Below are positions 1 to 7,419 of a stretch of 16,285 nt of DNA, one piece after another (within the stretch, counting starts at the first letter, position 1; every line of letters begins with the position of its first letter). Source of the stretch: Planctomycetota bacterium (lineage in GTDB: Bacteria; Planctomycetota; PUPC01; DSUN01); the NCBI GenBank assembly GCA_016872875.1, contig VGYW01000172.1, forward strand, positions 1 through 16,285. Reading direction: 5' to 3'. The position numbers were made by a program, and so were the translations under genes. The notes under the pieces were generated by a model. That model was not told the DNA's origin. It searched no databases and saw only the letters and a list, made by a program, of their open reading frames with translations.

Positions 1-2698
1 CGGGCAGTTGCTGGTTCACCCTCACCGTCGTCGGCCCGCCCACGTTGCTGATGATGTACGGCACGTTCGAGCCGCGGTTCGCGTTCTCGCACCACCAGGC
101 GAAGACCTCCCAGCGCCCCGAGAGGCCAAGCGTCGCCTGCCACCTCACGCGCGCCGAACCTGTCCCCCCAACCTTGTACCGCAGGTTCGGCCCGTAGTAG
201 TTCGCTGGCTCCGAGTACAACGTCCAACTCCCCGACACGATGCTGAAGCCCGGGTCGCTGTTGTCCACGATCAGGTCGGTCGGCATGTTGAACTGGTACT
301 GGATCTGGCTCGCGGGGAGGATGGTGTTGCCGGGGAGGTCTTTGACGTTGCTGACGGTGAGGGTGTAGGTCTGTCCGGAGGTGTGGGCGGAGGTGGCGAG
401 TCGGACGGTTTTCTGGTCGGGCTGAAGGGTGGCGGAGGCGATGGTGATGCCTTTGTCAATGGAGTAGTTGGCGGGGGTCTGGGCGGAGGGGGCGTCGAGG
501 GGTTCGGAGAACTCGACGTCCACGCTGGTCTGTGCGGCGGTGGCGCTGGCGAGGGTGGGGGGGGTGGTGTCCTGGTAGACGGCGGTGGCGGTGTGGTCGG
601 CGTTCATGGTGACGGGGAGGCTGAGTGCGCCGAGGGGCTGGTCAACGCCGTCGAGCTGCCAGCGGCGGAAGGTGAGGGTGGTGTGCGTGGAGGGGGCGGT
701 GAGGGTGACGCTTGCCCCCGTGGTGTAGAAGCGGGAGAACTCTGTGGTTCCGGCGGGCGGGGGATTGACGGAGACGTTGAGGCCGCTGAAGAGGCGGTTG
801 GCGCCGGGGCTGGCGTCGAAGGAGCGGACGGTGAGGGCTTTGCCGGAGGCGGTGGTCTGGAGGGGGGTGTGGGGGTCGCCCAGGAGATTGATCTCGAAGT
901 AGCACCAGCGGTAGACCATGCCGTCGGGCCCCTCGCTGTGCTCGACCTTGCTGAGGAGGGCCTCCTTTGCGAGCTGGTTAGCGACGCCGACGTTGCGGTT
1001 GCCCTGGGTGAGGAGGCGGTCGAAGAGTGACTTCTGGAACTCGCCGCTGAACATCCATTCGGCGTCGGGGTTGTACCAGCCGTAGCGTGAGTTCATGACG
1101 ACGGCGAAGGCGCCGCTGGCGTTGAGCTTTTCGAGCTGCTCGGCGAAGGAGTCCGAGTAGTCGAAGGCCCCGGGGTCGCAGCCGATGCTGTTGGCGAGGA
1201 AGAGCCCGGTGTTGGTGAGTGAGGCGAGGTTGGTGTTGGTGAGACGCATGGCGTATTGCCAGTTGGTGTGGCCGACATGGGCGACGAGGTGTGGGGAGGC
1301 GTTGAGAGCGGGGATGGCGTGGGCCGTGCCGCTCCAGGAGCTCACGCGGTCGTCGAGCCACTGGATGGTGTAACCGGCGAAGTGTGGGAGGAGGGGGTCG
1401 AGTCCGTCGCCGCCCTGAGCTCCGCCGCCGAGTGATTCGGCGAGGAAGAGGGCCTTGTTGACGTTGGGGTGGGCGTTGGTTTCGTAGGCGACGATCTTGC
1501 TGGCGAAGAGCTGCGCCTCGGCGGGGGTGTCCACGGGCGCGCGACCGACGTAGACCTCGGCCAGCATGTCCACGTCGCCGCCGTTGGCGCCGTCGTTGGG
1601 CTCGGCCCAGATGCCGTCGCCGTCAAAGTCCCACGGGCCGTCGAGGCACGCATAGTAGAGGTCGCTGGGGATGTTGTTGTCGTAGTAGTCGCCGAGTCCC
1701 TTGGCGGCGGAGCCGCTGACGTGTCCGTAGACGCCGCGGTGTGGGACGACGCCGGTGTCGCCGCCGAGGAGGACGTAGCGGATGCCCCAGTTGGTGTAGG
1801 CGTCAATGATGTAGTTCCGGAGCCGCTCGGCGTCGTCGCGGCCAGTGTAGCCGGCGCGGATGTTCTCCATCGTCTCCGTCTTCACCACCAGGCCGGCGGC
1901 CACCTTCCTGTCCACGAGCGGCTGGAAGGAGGGCAGAAGAGTGGAGGACGTGACAAGGAGGTAGTCGAAAGTCCCAGCTCCCTTCACGACGCCGCCGCCC
2001 GTGGCGGTTGGGGTGGGGTAGTCGCCGAGTGCCTCGGAGTTGTCCACAAGGGCGGCCACGCGTGCGGCGTCGCGGGCGCTGCGCCGCAGGAGCGGAATCG
2101 CTTTCGATTCCGCGCGGGGCAGAGACGCCCCGCCCACAACCTCCAGCTCGACCTCGAGCCGCGCGGAGAAGGCCAGCCGGTTCCGCTTGGGGACGTACTG
2201 CACGGGGTAGAGGCGCAGGAAGGCCACCGCGTAGCCGTTCATCCGCTGGACCGAGGCCAGCTCCACCTGGCGGCGGGGGTAGGGGGCGTCGGAGTCGTAG
2301 ACGGCCCGGCTCGGCTTGTCGGCGGCGCGCGCCGCGGCCACGCGGGCGGGGTCGGAGCCCAGGGGGATGGCCACGCGGCCGAACTCGACCGGCTTCGCCA
2401 CGCCGAGCTGCCGCTCGGCGCCGACCGTTCGCGCCCGCACGCCCACCACCTGGCACCCCGGGGGCAGCAGGACGCGCGCGGAGCGGAACGGCACGGCCGG
2501 CTCGCCCGCCGTGCGGGTCCGCTCGCAGCCCTCCACCGACACCCGCGAGCAGTCCCCCACCGCCGCGAGGTGCGGGTCGCGGAAGTCGTATGTCACCTTG
2601 AGCTTCTGCCGCTCGCCCGCCGCCGCACCGTGGGGGCAGCAGAGCGACACAGCAAGGAGAGAGAGGAGACAGGATGCCCGCACCGACTTTGAGCGCAT
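1..2698 (-). CDS. Secreted C25 (gingipain-like) cysteine protease with Ig-like and golvesin-like modules, C-terminus outside window
   Basis: Reads off the window edge after 899 residues. The ATG at 2698 follows a GGAAAGG-type ribosome site and begins a signal peptide (basic MRSKSVR, hydrophobic core, likely cleavage after GAAAG). Residues about 30-200 resemble a gingipain propeptide, and about 220-560 a caspase-fold C25 domain. I place the catalytic His at H477 (VGHTNW) and the Cys at C507 (SIGCDPGAF); their 30-residue spacing is close to that in RgpB. A bacterial-repeat-like strand set (FRRWQLDGVDQ, MNADHTATAVY) follows, then an SbsA-type Ig-like domain (about 715-800), then a golvesin/Xly-like domain from about 808 (DLIVDNSDPGFS, WEVFAWW). 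It would be exported and cleave proteins at or outside the cell surface. A hairpin repeat adds VGGASLPR near residues 188-195. The family call is firm; the substrate is unknown. Confidence 0.88.
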   Translation of the reverse strand, partial: MRSKSVRASCLLSLLAVSLCCPHGAAAGERQKLKVTYDFRDPHLAAVGDCSRVSVEGCERTRTAGEPAVPFRSARVLLPPGCQVVGVRARTVGAERQLGVAKPVEFGRVAIPLGSDPARVAAARAADKPSRAVYDSDAPYPRRQVELASVQRMNGYAVAFLRLYPVQYVPKRNRLAFSARLEVELEVVGGASLPRAESKAIPLLRRSARDAARVAALVDNSEALGDYPTPTATGGGVVKGAGTFDYLLVTSSTLLPSFQPLVDRKVAAGLVVKTETMENIRAGYTGRDDAERLRNYIIDAYTNWGIRYVLLGGDTGVVPHRGVYGHVSGSAAKGLGDYYDNNIPSDLYYACLDGPWDFDGDGIWAEPNDGANGGDVDMLAEVYVGRAPVDTPAEAQLFASKIVAYETNAHPNVNKALFLAESLGGGAQGGDGLDPLLPHFAGYTIQWLDDRVSSWSGTAHAIPALNASPHLVAHVGHTNWQYAMRLTNTNLASLTNTGLFLANSIGCDPGAFDYSDSFAEQLEKLNASGAFAVVMNSRYGWYNPDAEWMFSGEFQKSLFDRLLTQGNRNVGVANQLAKEALLSKVEHSEGPDGMVYRWCYFEINLLGDPHTPLQTTASGKALTVRSFDASPGANRLFSGLNVSVNPPPAGTTEFSRFYTTGASVTLTAPSTHTTLTFRRWQLDGVDQPLGALSLPVTMNADHTATAVYQDTTPPTLASATAAQTSVDVEFSEPLDAPSAQTPANYSIDKGITIASATLQPDQKTVRLATSAHTSGQTYTLTVSNVKDLPGNTILPASQIQYQFNMPTDLIVDNSDPGFSIVSGSWTLYSEPANYYGPNLRYKVGGTGSARVRWQATLGLSGRWEVFAWWCENANRGSNVPYIISNVGGPTTVRVNQQLP
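2114..2137. repeat. 24-bp GC hairpin repeat, copy 1
   Basis: GCGGGGCAGAGACGCCCC followed by GCCCAC, translated on the minus strand as VGGASLPR inside the protease propeptide region. It sits next to a second small hairpin (GGAATCG, four-base loop, CGATTCC) at 2094-2111. Confidence 0.7.
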
Positions 2699-2845
2699 TG
2701 GGGAACCCTTTCCGAGGCGGCGCACACGCGCAAGACATTCGGCTGGAGGACCGCTAGCGGCGAGGCCCTGGCGCGCGCACCGCGCACGCAGGAGGCGGCA
2801 AGGAGGCTCCTTGCTGCGGCTCTGGCGGATCACGCTGCTTGTTAC

Positions 2846-2874
2846 ATTATAGGGTCCCGGCGCACGGATAGCAA
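2846..2874 (-). promoter_or_regulatory. Sigma-70-like promoter for the C25 protease gene
   Basis: On the minus strand TTGCTA (2874-2869) is separated by exactly 17 bp from a perfect TATAAT (2851-2846). It lies just after the flippase stop codon, in the 182-bp gap before the protease ATG, and predicts a transcript start near 2839 with a leader of about 140 nt. The rest of the gap shows no other feature I can support. Confidence 0.6.
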
Positions 2875-2880
2875 CCCATT

Positions 2881-4317
2881 TCACCGGGGAGTTGAGTATA
2901 TCCCGCGCCTCAGAAAGCGCGCGGCAACCGCGGCCGCGGCGCCCAGGGCCGCCAGCCCCACCCCCAGCCGCGCCGCCACGGGCAGCGGCAGGAGCGGCGC
3001 CCCAATCCCCACCGCACCTATCCCCCACAAGGCCAGCAGCGACCCGCTCCAGGGCCGAACCCCGAGATGGGTGCGCGCGAAGAGGAACACCGCGCCCGCA
3101 AGTGCCACCGAGCCGAGCCACGCGCCCGTCGCGGCGCCCACCAGCCCCACGAACGGGATGAGAGCCAGGCTTCCCCCCCCCGCCCCGGCCAGTTGAGCCG
3201 CCGCCGCCATCGTGGAGAACCGCGGCACCCGCGCCGCCACGAACAGCCCCCCGTAAGGGCTCACCGCCGCCGCCACCACCACCCCCGCCAGGACCAGCCG
3301 CGCAGCGTCAGCGCCCGCCGCAAGCTCAGGCTTCGCGGGGTACAGCAGCGCCACTAACTCCTTGTAGAATAACGAGATAGGCACTGCACACGCGAGCATG
3401 AACAGCGTGCCTGCCCTGGCGAGGAAACGAGTCAACTCCTCGATCTTCCTCAACTCCCCCGCGGCATGGTAGGCGCTGATGACGGGCGTCGTCACCCGCT
3501 GGAGCGCCCCCAGGAGCGGGAGCGGCCCGCGGGCGATGAAGACCGCCAGAGAGTATACGGCTACATCCGACTCAGCCGTGAACGCCGCCAGCACCATCAC
3601 GTCAATCCGCAGCCCCGCCTCGTTCACCAGCCCCGCCAGCAGCGTCATCCAGCCAAGCGACACCAGCTCCCGCCCGTAGCCGCAACCGTCCCGGTTGCGG
3701 CCGGAAAGTGTTACGCTCCACGCCACCAGCGGCGCCAGGGCACAGAAGGCCAGACCCTCCGCGGCAGGGAGGGCCGCCGCCGCGCCCCAGAGGCCCCAGC
3801 CCCCCCGCAGCGCCAGCCACGTGAGGCCCAGCAAGGCCGCATCCCGCAGCACCACGCAGAGTGCGAACGCCCGCATCCGCCGAGCTGCGTTCAGGAGCGC
3901 CCAGAGGGTCTTGTTGAGCGCGGCCAATGGCACGCCCACGGCCATCAGCGGCAGCACCACGCGGAGCGACGGCGCCCGCAGTGCCCAGGCCGCCGGCACG
4001 CTCCCGGCCCAGAGGGCGAGCCCCGCCACCAGGCCCGAGGCGAGAGCGACCTTCAAGGCCGAGCCCGCCACCGCGCCGAACCGCGCGCGGTCGCCCGCGC
4101 ACGGCGCACCCAGCACCACCGCCGCTGAGTCCACCCCCAGAGTCGAGGCCGCCGAGAACAACACGTAGATGCCCAGGGCCAGGCAGTAGCCGCCGAGCTC
4201 GGGCACACTCACCCAGTTCCCCACCAGCAGGATGAGCAGAAGCCCCGAGAACACGTCGGCGGCGGTGGCCGCGCCGCTCCAGGTCGAGTCCCGAATGGCC
4301 TTGCTTGTGGCTGCCAT
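2881..4317 (-). CDS. Polysaccharide (Wzx-type) flippase, MOP/MATE superfamily
   Basis: About 478 residues and almost wholly hydrophobic, with roughly 12-14 predicted membrane spans. The N-terminus has the family pattern (STWSGAATAADVFSGLLLIL, then a GGYCLALGIY-type helix). It would move lipid-linked glycan repeat units from the inner to the outer face of the cytoplasmic membrane. The frame stays open upstream to a TTG at 4353, but that TTG overlaps a good -35 box and its added residues look non-native. I prefer the ATG at 4317 (MAATSKAIRD); 4326 is an alternative. No clear Shine-Dalgarno precedes 4317. A 21-bp hairpin repeat encodes GRNRDGCGYG in one loop. It is divergent from the ACP gene and upstream of the protease gene. 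Confidence 0.85.
   Translation of the reverse strand: MAATSKAIRDSTWSGAATAADVFSGLLLILLVGNWVSVPELGGYCLALGIYVLFSAASTLGVDSAAVVLGAPCAGDRARFGAVAGSALKVALASGLVAGLALWAGSVPAAWALRAPSLRVVLPLMAVGVPLAALNKTLWALLNAARRMRAFALCVVLRDAALLGLTWLALRGGWGLWGAAAALPAAEGLAFCALAPLVAWSVTLSGRNRDGCGYGRELVSLGWMTLLAGLVNEAGLRIDVMVLAAFTAESDVAVYSLAVFIARGPLPLLGALQRVTTPVISAYHAAGELRKIEELTRFLARAGTLFMLACAVPISLFYKELVALLYPAKPELAAGADAARLVLAGVVVAAAVSPYGGLFVAARVPRFSTMAAAAQLAGAGGGSLALIPFVGLVGAATGAWLGSVALAGAVFLFARTHLGVRPWSGSLLALWGIGAVGIGAPLLPLPVAARLGVGLAALGAAAAVAARFLRRGIYSTPR
3680..3700. repeat. Short hairpin repeat inside the flippase gene
   Basis: A perfect inverted repeat with 9-bp arms (CCGCAACCG and CGGTTGCGG) around a 3-bp loop. It is translated within the loop peptide GRNRDGCGYG, in frame, between hydrophobic segments. 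It looks like a REP-type element tolerated in a loop. Confidence 0.6.
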
Positions 4318-4324
4318 GCGGCAC

Positions 4325-4353
4325 ATTGTAGCGAGGCGCCCGCGCGCGGGCAA
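4325..4353 (-). promoter_or_regulatory. Candidate promoter for the flippase gene
   Basis: TTGCCC (4353-4348), a 17-bp spacer and TACAAT (4330-4325) on the minus strand. The expected transcript start (about 4318) falls next to the ATG at 4317, which would give a leaderless or nearly leaderless mRNA and fits the absence of a Shine-Dalgarno there. Confidence 0.4.
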
Positions 4354-4413
4354 ACGCCCCTTGCGCCGCCTTCGGCGTCATGATAGGCTCTGAAGAGGAT
4401 GAAGGGTTTGCCC

Positions 4414-4725
4414 ATGAGTGCCGTCGAAAGGGGGAGGGTGCTCGCGCTGGTGCTGTCGGGCCTCAACGCCGTGCTGGCAGAAGCGAAGAAGACCCCGCCA
4501 GAGCCGCCAGGCGAAGCAACCCTCCTGGCCGGACGCGGGGCCGTGCTGGACTCGCTGGGGCTGGTGTCGCTGGTGGTGGACCTCGAGAAGCGGACGGAGG
4601 AGGAGTTCGGCGCGGTGCTGACGCTCGCGCAGGAGGACTCGGAACCGCAGGCCGAGGGGCCGTTTCGCAGCGTGGGCTCGCTGACCGACCACTTGTGCCG
4701 CCTGCTGGGGCAAGAGACGGCCTGA
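4414..4725 (+). CDS. Acyl carrier protein-like
   Basis: 103 residues. The motif VLDSLGLVSLVVDLE contains the Asp-Ser-Leu phosphopantetheine site, with the modified serine at S47. It would carry an acyl chain on a 4'-phosphopantetheine arm in the cytoplasm. An in-frame ATG at 4399 exists, but the ATG at 4414 has AAGGG seven bases upstream while 4399 has its purine tract directly abutting, so 4414 is preferred. The stop codon lies inside a half-copy of a dispersed repeat, so the last residues (ETA) are repeat-derived. It lies 32 bp before the KAS III gene, suggesting a specialised ACP/KAS pair rather than housekeeping fatty-acid synthesis. Confidence 0.8.
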   Translation: MSAVERGRVLALVLSGLNAVLAEAKKTPPEPPGEATLLAGRGAVLDSLGLVSLVVDLEKRTEEEFGAVLTLAQEDSEPQAEGPFRSVGSLTDHLCRLLGQETA

Positions 4726-4739
4726 AGGCCGCACTACAA
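4714..4739 (+). repeat. Half-copy of the GTAGTGC-type palindromic repeat
   Basis: These 26 bases (beginning GAGACGGCCTGAAGGCC and ending in GCACTACAA) recur almost exactly as the right half of the element at 12412-12464. The TGA in the repeat is the stop codon of the ACP gene. Confidence 0.7.
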
Positions 4740-4757
4740 TCAGGCAGGAGAGCGTGT

Positions 4758-5774
4758 GTGCCAACCGGGATCGTGATTCGCGGCATCGCCTACCATTTGC
4801 CGGCGGAGGGCGTGACGAATGAGCAGCTCGCGGCGGAGCACCCTGGGTGGGACATGAGCATCGTGGAGGCCCGCGCGGGGGTGGTGAGGCGCCACGTGGC
4901 GCGGCCCGATGAAACGGCGCTCGACCTCGCGGAGGCCGCCTGCAAGAAGCTCTTCGCACAGCACCACGAGGCTCGGGGGCACGTGGACGCCGTGCTCTTC
5001 TGCACGCAGACGCCCGACTACGTGATGCCGCCGAACGGCTGCGTGCTCCACGGGCGCCTCGGGCTGCCCGAGGGGGTGTTCACGCTCGACTTCAACCACG
5101 GCTGCTCCGGCTTCCCCTACGGGCTGGCCCTCGCGCAGGGGCTGGCCCTGGCCGGCTTCGCGCGCAGCATCCTTCTCGTGACGGCCGACACCTACTCGAA
5201 GTGCATCCACCCCGAGGACCGCTCGGCCAGGGTGCTCTTCGGGGATGGCGCGGCGGCGACGTGGCTGGCCGCGGTCGAGGGGGGCGGGGGCCTGCTCGAC
5301 GTCGCCTGCGCCACGGCGGGCAAGGACCACGGCAAGTTCATCATCCCCGCCGGCGGCTGCCGCACGCCACGGTCGGACGAAACCGCGCGCCCCATCACCG
5401 ACGACAGCCAGAACGTCCGCACGCTGGAACACATCCACATGGACGGGATGGGCATCCTGAAGTTCGTGAGCGTGCGGGTGGTGAAGCAGATACGCGCGGT
5501 TATGGAGCGGAACGGCGTGGGGGCGGACGACGTGGCGCTCTTCGTGTTCCACCAGGCGAGCAACCTGGCGCTCGACTCCCTCACACGGCTGCTGCGGCTG
5601 CCGCCCAAAAAAGTCTACCGCAATCTCGCGCGGGTCGGCAACACCGTGTCGGCCTCCATCCCCATCGCTCTCGAAGACGCCCGCCGCGAGGGGCGCGTGG
5701 GGCTGGGCGACAAGGTGCTCCTCTCCGGCTTCGGAGTCGGACTCTCCTGGGCCACCGCGCTCGTGCGGCTCTGA
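4758..5774 (+). CDS. 3-oxoacyl-ACP synthase III (KAS III / FabH-like)
   Basis: 338 residues from a GTG start, preceded by AGGAG with 7-nt spacing. The open frame runs further upstream, but thiolase-fold homology begins at VIRGIAYHLP. The Cys-His-Asn triad of the family is present: C116 (NHGCSGFPYG), H265 (VFHQASN) and N295 (VGNTVSASIPIAL). It would condense an acyl-CoA or acyl-ACP with a malonyl-ACP, with the ACP encoded just upstream as likely partner. Setting beside an ACP and a beta-helix acyltransferase in a polysaccharide cluster suggests it makes an acyl group for glycan or lipid modification rather than serving bulk fatty-acid synthesis (inference). A central segment (KDHGKFIIPAGG) looks like that of FabH relatives in surface-polysaccharide loci. 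Confidence 0.9.
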   Translation: MPTGIVIRGIAYHLPAEGVTNEQLAAEHPGWDMSIVEARAGVVRRHVARPDETALDLAEAACKKLFAQHHEARGHVDAVLFCTQTPDYVMPPNGCVLHGRLGLPEGVFTLDFNHGCSGFPYGLALAQGLALAGFARSILLVTADTYSKCIHPEDRSARVLFGDGAAATWLAAVEGGGGLLDVACATAGKDHGKFIIPAGGCRTPRSDETARPITDDSQNVRTLEHIHMDGMGILKFVSVRVVKQIRAVMERNGVGADDVALFVFHQASNLALDSLTRLLRLPPKKVYRNLARVGNTVSASIPIALEDARREGRVGLGDKVLLSGFGVGLSWATALVRL

Positions 5775-5790
5775 AGAAAAGAAGAGAAAA

Positions 5791-5939
5791 GGTAAAATGA
5801 TTTCGGGCAAAATGATAGGAGAAGAAAGGAAGACCGGGAAGAAGCCCTGAGAGAGTGTGGGGCTCTCTTGAGGAGATTCTGCTCGGCTTCGCCCTCTGTT
5901 CCCTTCTTGTCTTATCATTTTACCCGTAATCATTTTACC
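5791..5939. repeat. Long imperfect inverted repeat between KAS III and acyltransferase genes
   Basis: The left arm (5791-5846) and the reverse complement of the right arm (5885-5939) match at about 46 of 56 positions around a 38-bp loop. Each arm begins GGTAAAATGATT and holds two AAAATGAT units 14 bp apart. It begins 16 bp after the KAS III stop and fills most of the 215-bp gap. This AT/purine-rich stretch differs in composition from its GC-rich neighbours. It could be a MITE-like insertion, a transcript-stabilising hairpin or a partial terminator; no U-tract follows the stem. Confidence 0.75.
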
Positions 5940-5989
5940 TTCCATTCTTCTCCTCATCTGGGCATGCCCATCTCCAGCGGGGTTCTGCC

Positions 5990-6958
5990 GTGAGAAAGCT
6001 CGTTCTCCTCCTGGTGCTCTTCTCCCCGCCGTGGCTGAAGAAGCCGCTGCTGAGGTGGCTGTGCGGCGCGAAGATCGGGCGCGGCGTGCGCATCGGCTGG
6101 CTCGCGGCAGTCATGGCGCGGCGAATCGAGATCGGCGACTACTGCCAGATACGCTCCTTCACAACCGTCCGCTGCCGCGAGGTGAGGCTCGGCGACTACT
6201 CGGTCATCGGGAGCTACGTGCAGATCTACGGCCCCGCCTCCTTCTCGATGGGCCGCCACAGCCAGGTGGACAACTACACCCTGATCAACGTCTGGGAGGA
6301 CGTGCGGATGGGCGACATGGCCGGCGTGGGCGCGCGGGCCATGATCGTCACCCACGGAGTCTTCCTCCCCTACACGGAGGGCTACTGGGCCAAGTTCGCC
6401 GGCGTGACGATCGGCAACCGCGTCTGGATCGCCGCCGGCTCCTTCATTCATCCCGGCGTGCGGGTGGGCGACGATTCGTTCGTCAACGCCATGTCGGTGG
6501 TGCGGGGGGACGTTCCGCCCGGCTCGGTGATGGAGGGGGTGCCGGCGCGCCAGGTCGCCGAGATGTCCAAGATGAAGCGCGCGATGAGCCCGCGGCGGGT
6601 GGACGCCGCGGTGGAGACGATGCTGCGGCACTTCGCCGAGGTCAGCCTCCTGCGCGAGCGCGGCGTCGCCGCAGCGACCGACGTCCCCGGCCGGCTCACG
6701 TTTCACTACAAGGGGTTTCCTTACTTCGTTGCCTCCATCCCCTCGGAAGGCCCTATTCCCGAGCCGTCCGACTATGCGGCCGCGAAGCGCCTCATCCTGG
6801 TCGTCAACCGTCCCGGCTGGCAGCCCCCGGCCGAGATGGGCCGCCCAATGGCGATAGACCTCACGACCCTGCGCACCCCGCACCCGCGCGACAAGATTCA
6901 CGCCGCCCTCGAGCGCTTCCTGCGCGGCTACTACGGGCTGAAGCTGGAGTACTGGTAA
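5990..6958 (+). CDS. Left-handed beta-helix (hexapeptide-repeat) acyltransferase
   Basis: 322 residues from a GTG start with only a weak GGGG-type ribosome site. A short hydrophobic N-terminus (KLVLLLVLFSPPWLKK) may touch the membrane. From about residue 30 to 190 the protein shows hexapeptide repeats (IGRGVRIG, IEIGDYCQIR, VRLGDYSVIGS, VTIGNRVWIAAGS, VRVGDDSFVNAMSVV) ending in VPPGSVMEGVPARQV, as in the maltose/galactoside O-acetyltransferase family. H122 (MIVTHGVF) is the likely catalytic base. It would transfer an acetyl or other acyl group to a sugar hydroxyl or amine. About 130 C-terminal residues are an extension of unknown role (ending YYGLKLEYW). Confidence 0.85.
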   Translation: MRKLVLLLVLFSPPWLKKPLLRWLCGAKIGRGVRIGWLAAVMARRIEIGDYCQIRSFTTVRCREVRLGDYSVIGSYVQIYGPASFSMGRHSQVDNYTLINVWEDVRMGDMAGVGARAMIVTHGVFLPYTEGYWAKFAGVTIGNRVWIAAGSFIHPGVRVGDDSFVNAMSVVRGDVPPGSVMEGVPARQVAEMSKMKRAMSPRRVDAAVETMLRHFAEVSLLRERGVAAATDVPGRLTFHYKGFPYFVASIPSEGPIPEPSDYAAAKRLILVVNRPGWQPPAEMGRPMAIDLTTLRTPHPRDKIHAALERFLRGYYGLKLEYW

Positions 6959-6965
6959 CGCTTGC

Positions 6966-6993
6966 TTGAAACTGCTTCGCGGCGCGCTATACT
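6966..6993 (+). promoter_or_regulatory. Sigma-70-like promoter upstream of the DUF5678-like gene
   Basis: TTGAAA (6966-6971), 16-bp spacer, TATACT (6988-6993), just after the acyltransferase stop. Both boxes match consensus at five of six positions. Confidence 0.55.
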
Positions 6994-7029
6994 AGAGGCA
7001 GGGAAACAGAGCGCAGGAGGCGCAGGCCG

Positions 7030-7269
7030 ATGGAAGCCACTGTAGACAAGGATCTGGATTGGTTCGCCCACGCCGACCTCCGTGCGTATGAGGGGGAGTA
7101 CGTCGCCCTCGCGCACCGACAGGTCGCCGCCCACGGCAAAGACCCCGGCGAGGTGTACGAGGAGGGCAAGAGACGTTTCCCCGGCGAGAAGGTCATCCTC
7201 TGGAAGGTCATGGAAGAGGGTAGCTACATTTGGCCGCAACTTGAGCAAGTCCCCCTCCTTCTCGGCTGA
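7030..7269 (+). CDS. Small DUF5678-like protein
   Basis: 79 residues. AGGAGG lies 9 nt before the ATG and a good promoter lies upstream. Residues 8-67 (DLDWFAHADL, YEGEYVALAHRQVAAHG, EVYEEGKRRFPGEK) resemble the short DUF5678 family, whose function is unknown to me and whose genes often sit before retropepsin-like (clan AA) protease genes. The last residues (EQVPLLLG) look instead like the end of such a protease, and the frame continues after the TGA into protease-like sequence (7271-7365). The gene may therefore be a deletion product joining two ancestral genes. Confidence 0.55.
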   Translation: MEATVDKDLDWFAHADLRAYEGEYVALAHRQVAAHGKDPGEVYEEGKRRFPGEKVILWKVMEEGSYIWPQLEQVPLLLG

Positions 7270-7270
7270 A

Positions 7271-7365
7271 CGGACGTCCTTGACCGCTTCGAGATCGCCT
7301 TCGGGCAACCCGAACGCGTCGGCTTCTTCAGGCCCTTCCAGTCCCACTCCTGTGTCTCTGCGTGA
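7271..7365 (+). pseudogene. Possible C-terminal remnant of a clan AA (retropepsin-like) aspartic protease
   Basis: Directly after the TGA at 7267-7269 the same frame reads TDVLDRFEIAFGQPERVGFF then RPFQ. With the preceding VPLLLG this resembles the LLGR-D-x-LDRF end of clan AA aspartic proteases; the TGA would then stand where an Arg codon (CGA) is expected. The final residues before the TGA at 7363 come from a dispersed repeat. No active-site segment is present, so it cannot be functional alone. Confidence 0.35.
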
Positions 7366-7405
7366 GCCCTTTTCCCCTCCGTGCCCGCCGTGTCTCCGTA
7401 GTGAA
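7345..7405. repeat. Dispersed repeat tract between converging genes
   Basis: CT-rich sequence with the units TGTGTCTCTGCGTGAG and CCGTGTCTCCGTAGTGAA. A related fragment (TTTCTCTGCGTGAG) occurs near 7777-7790, where it is translated in the deacetylase. It lies between the converging genes ending at 7365 and 7420; I see no convincing terminator. Confidence 0.45.
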
Positions 7406-7419
7406 CCCTGAGGTCAGGT

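Noticed and set aside
8..1030. 340-codon Gly/Val-rich plus-strand open frame
   Set aside because: Antisense to the protease's C-terminal modules; composition is that of a shadow frame.
1469..2692. 407-codon plus-strand open frame
   Set aside because: Antisense to the C25 protease, which has recognisable domains and a promoter.
5791..5939. Rho-independent terminator
   Set aside because: The stem is very long and imperfect and no U-tract follows it, so I list it only as an inverted repeat.
4740..5957. 405-codon minus-strand open frame
   Set aside because: Antisense to the KAS III gene, whose catalytic triad fixes the coding strand.
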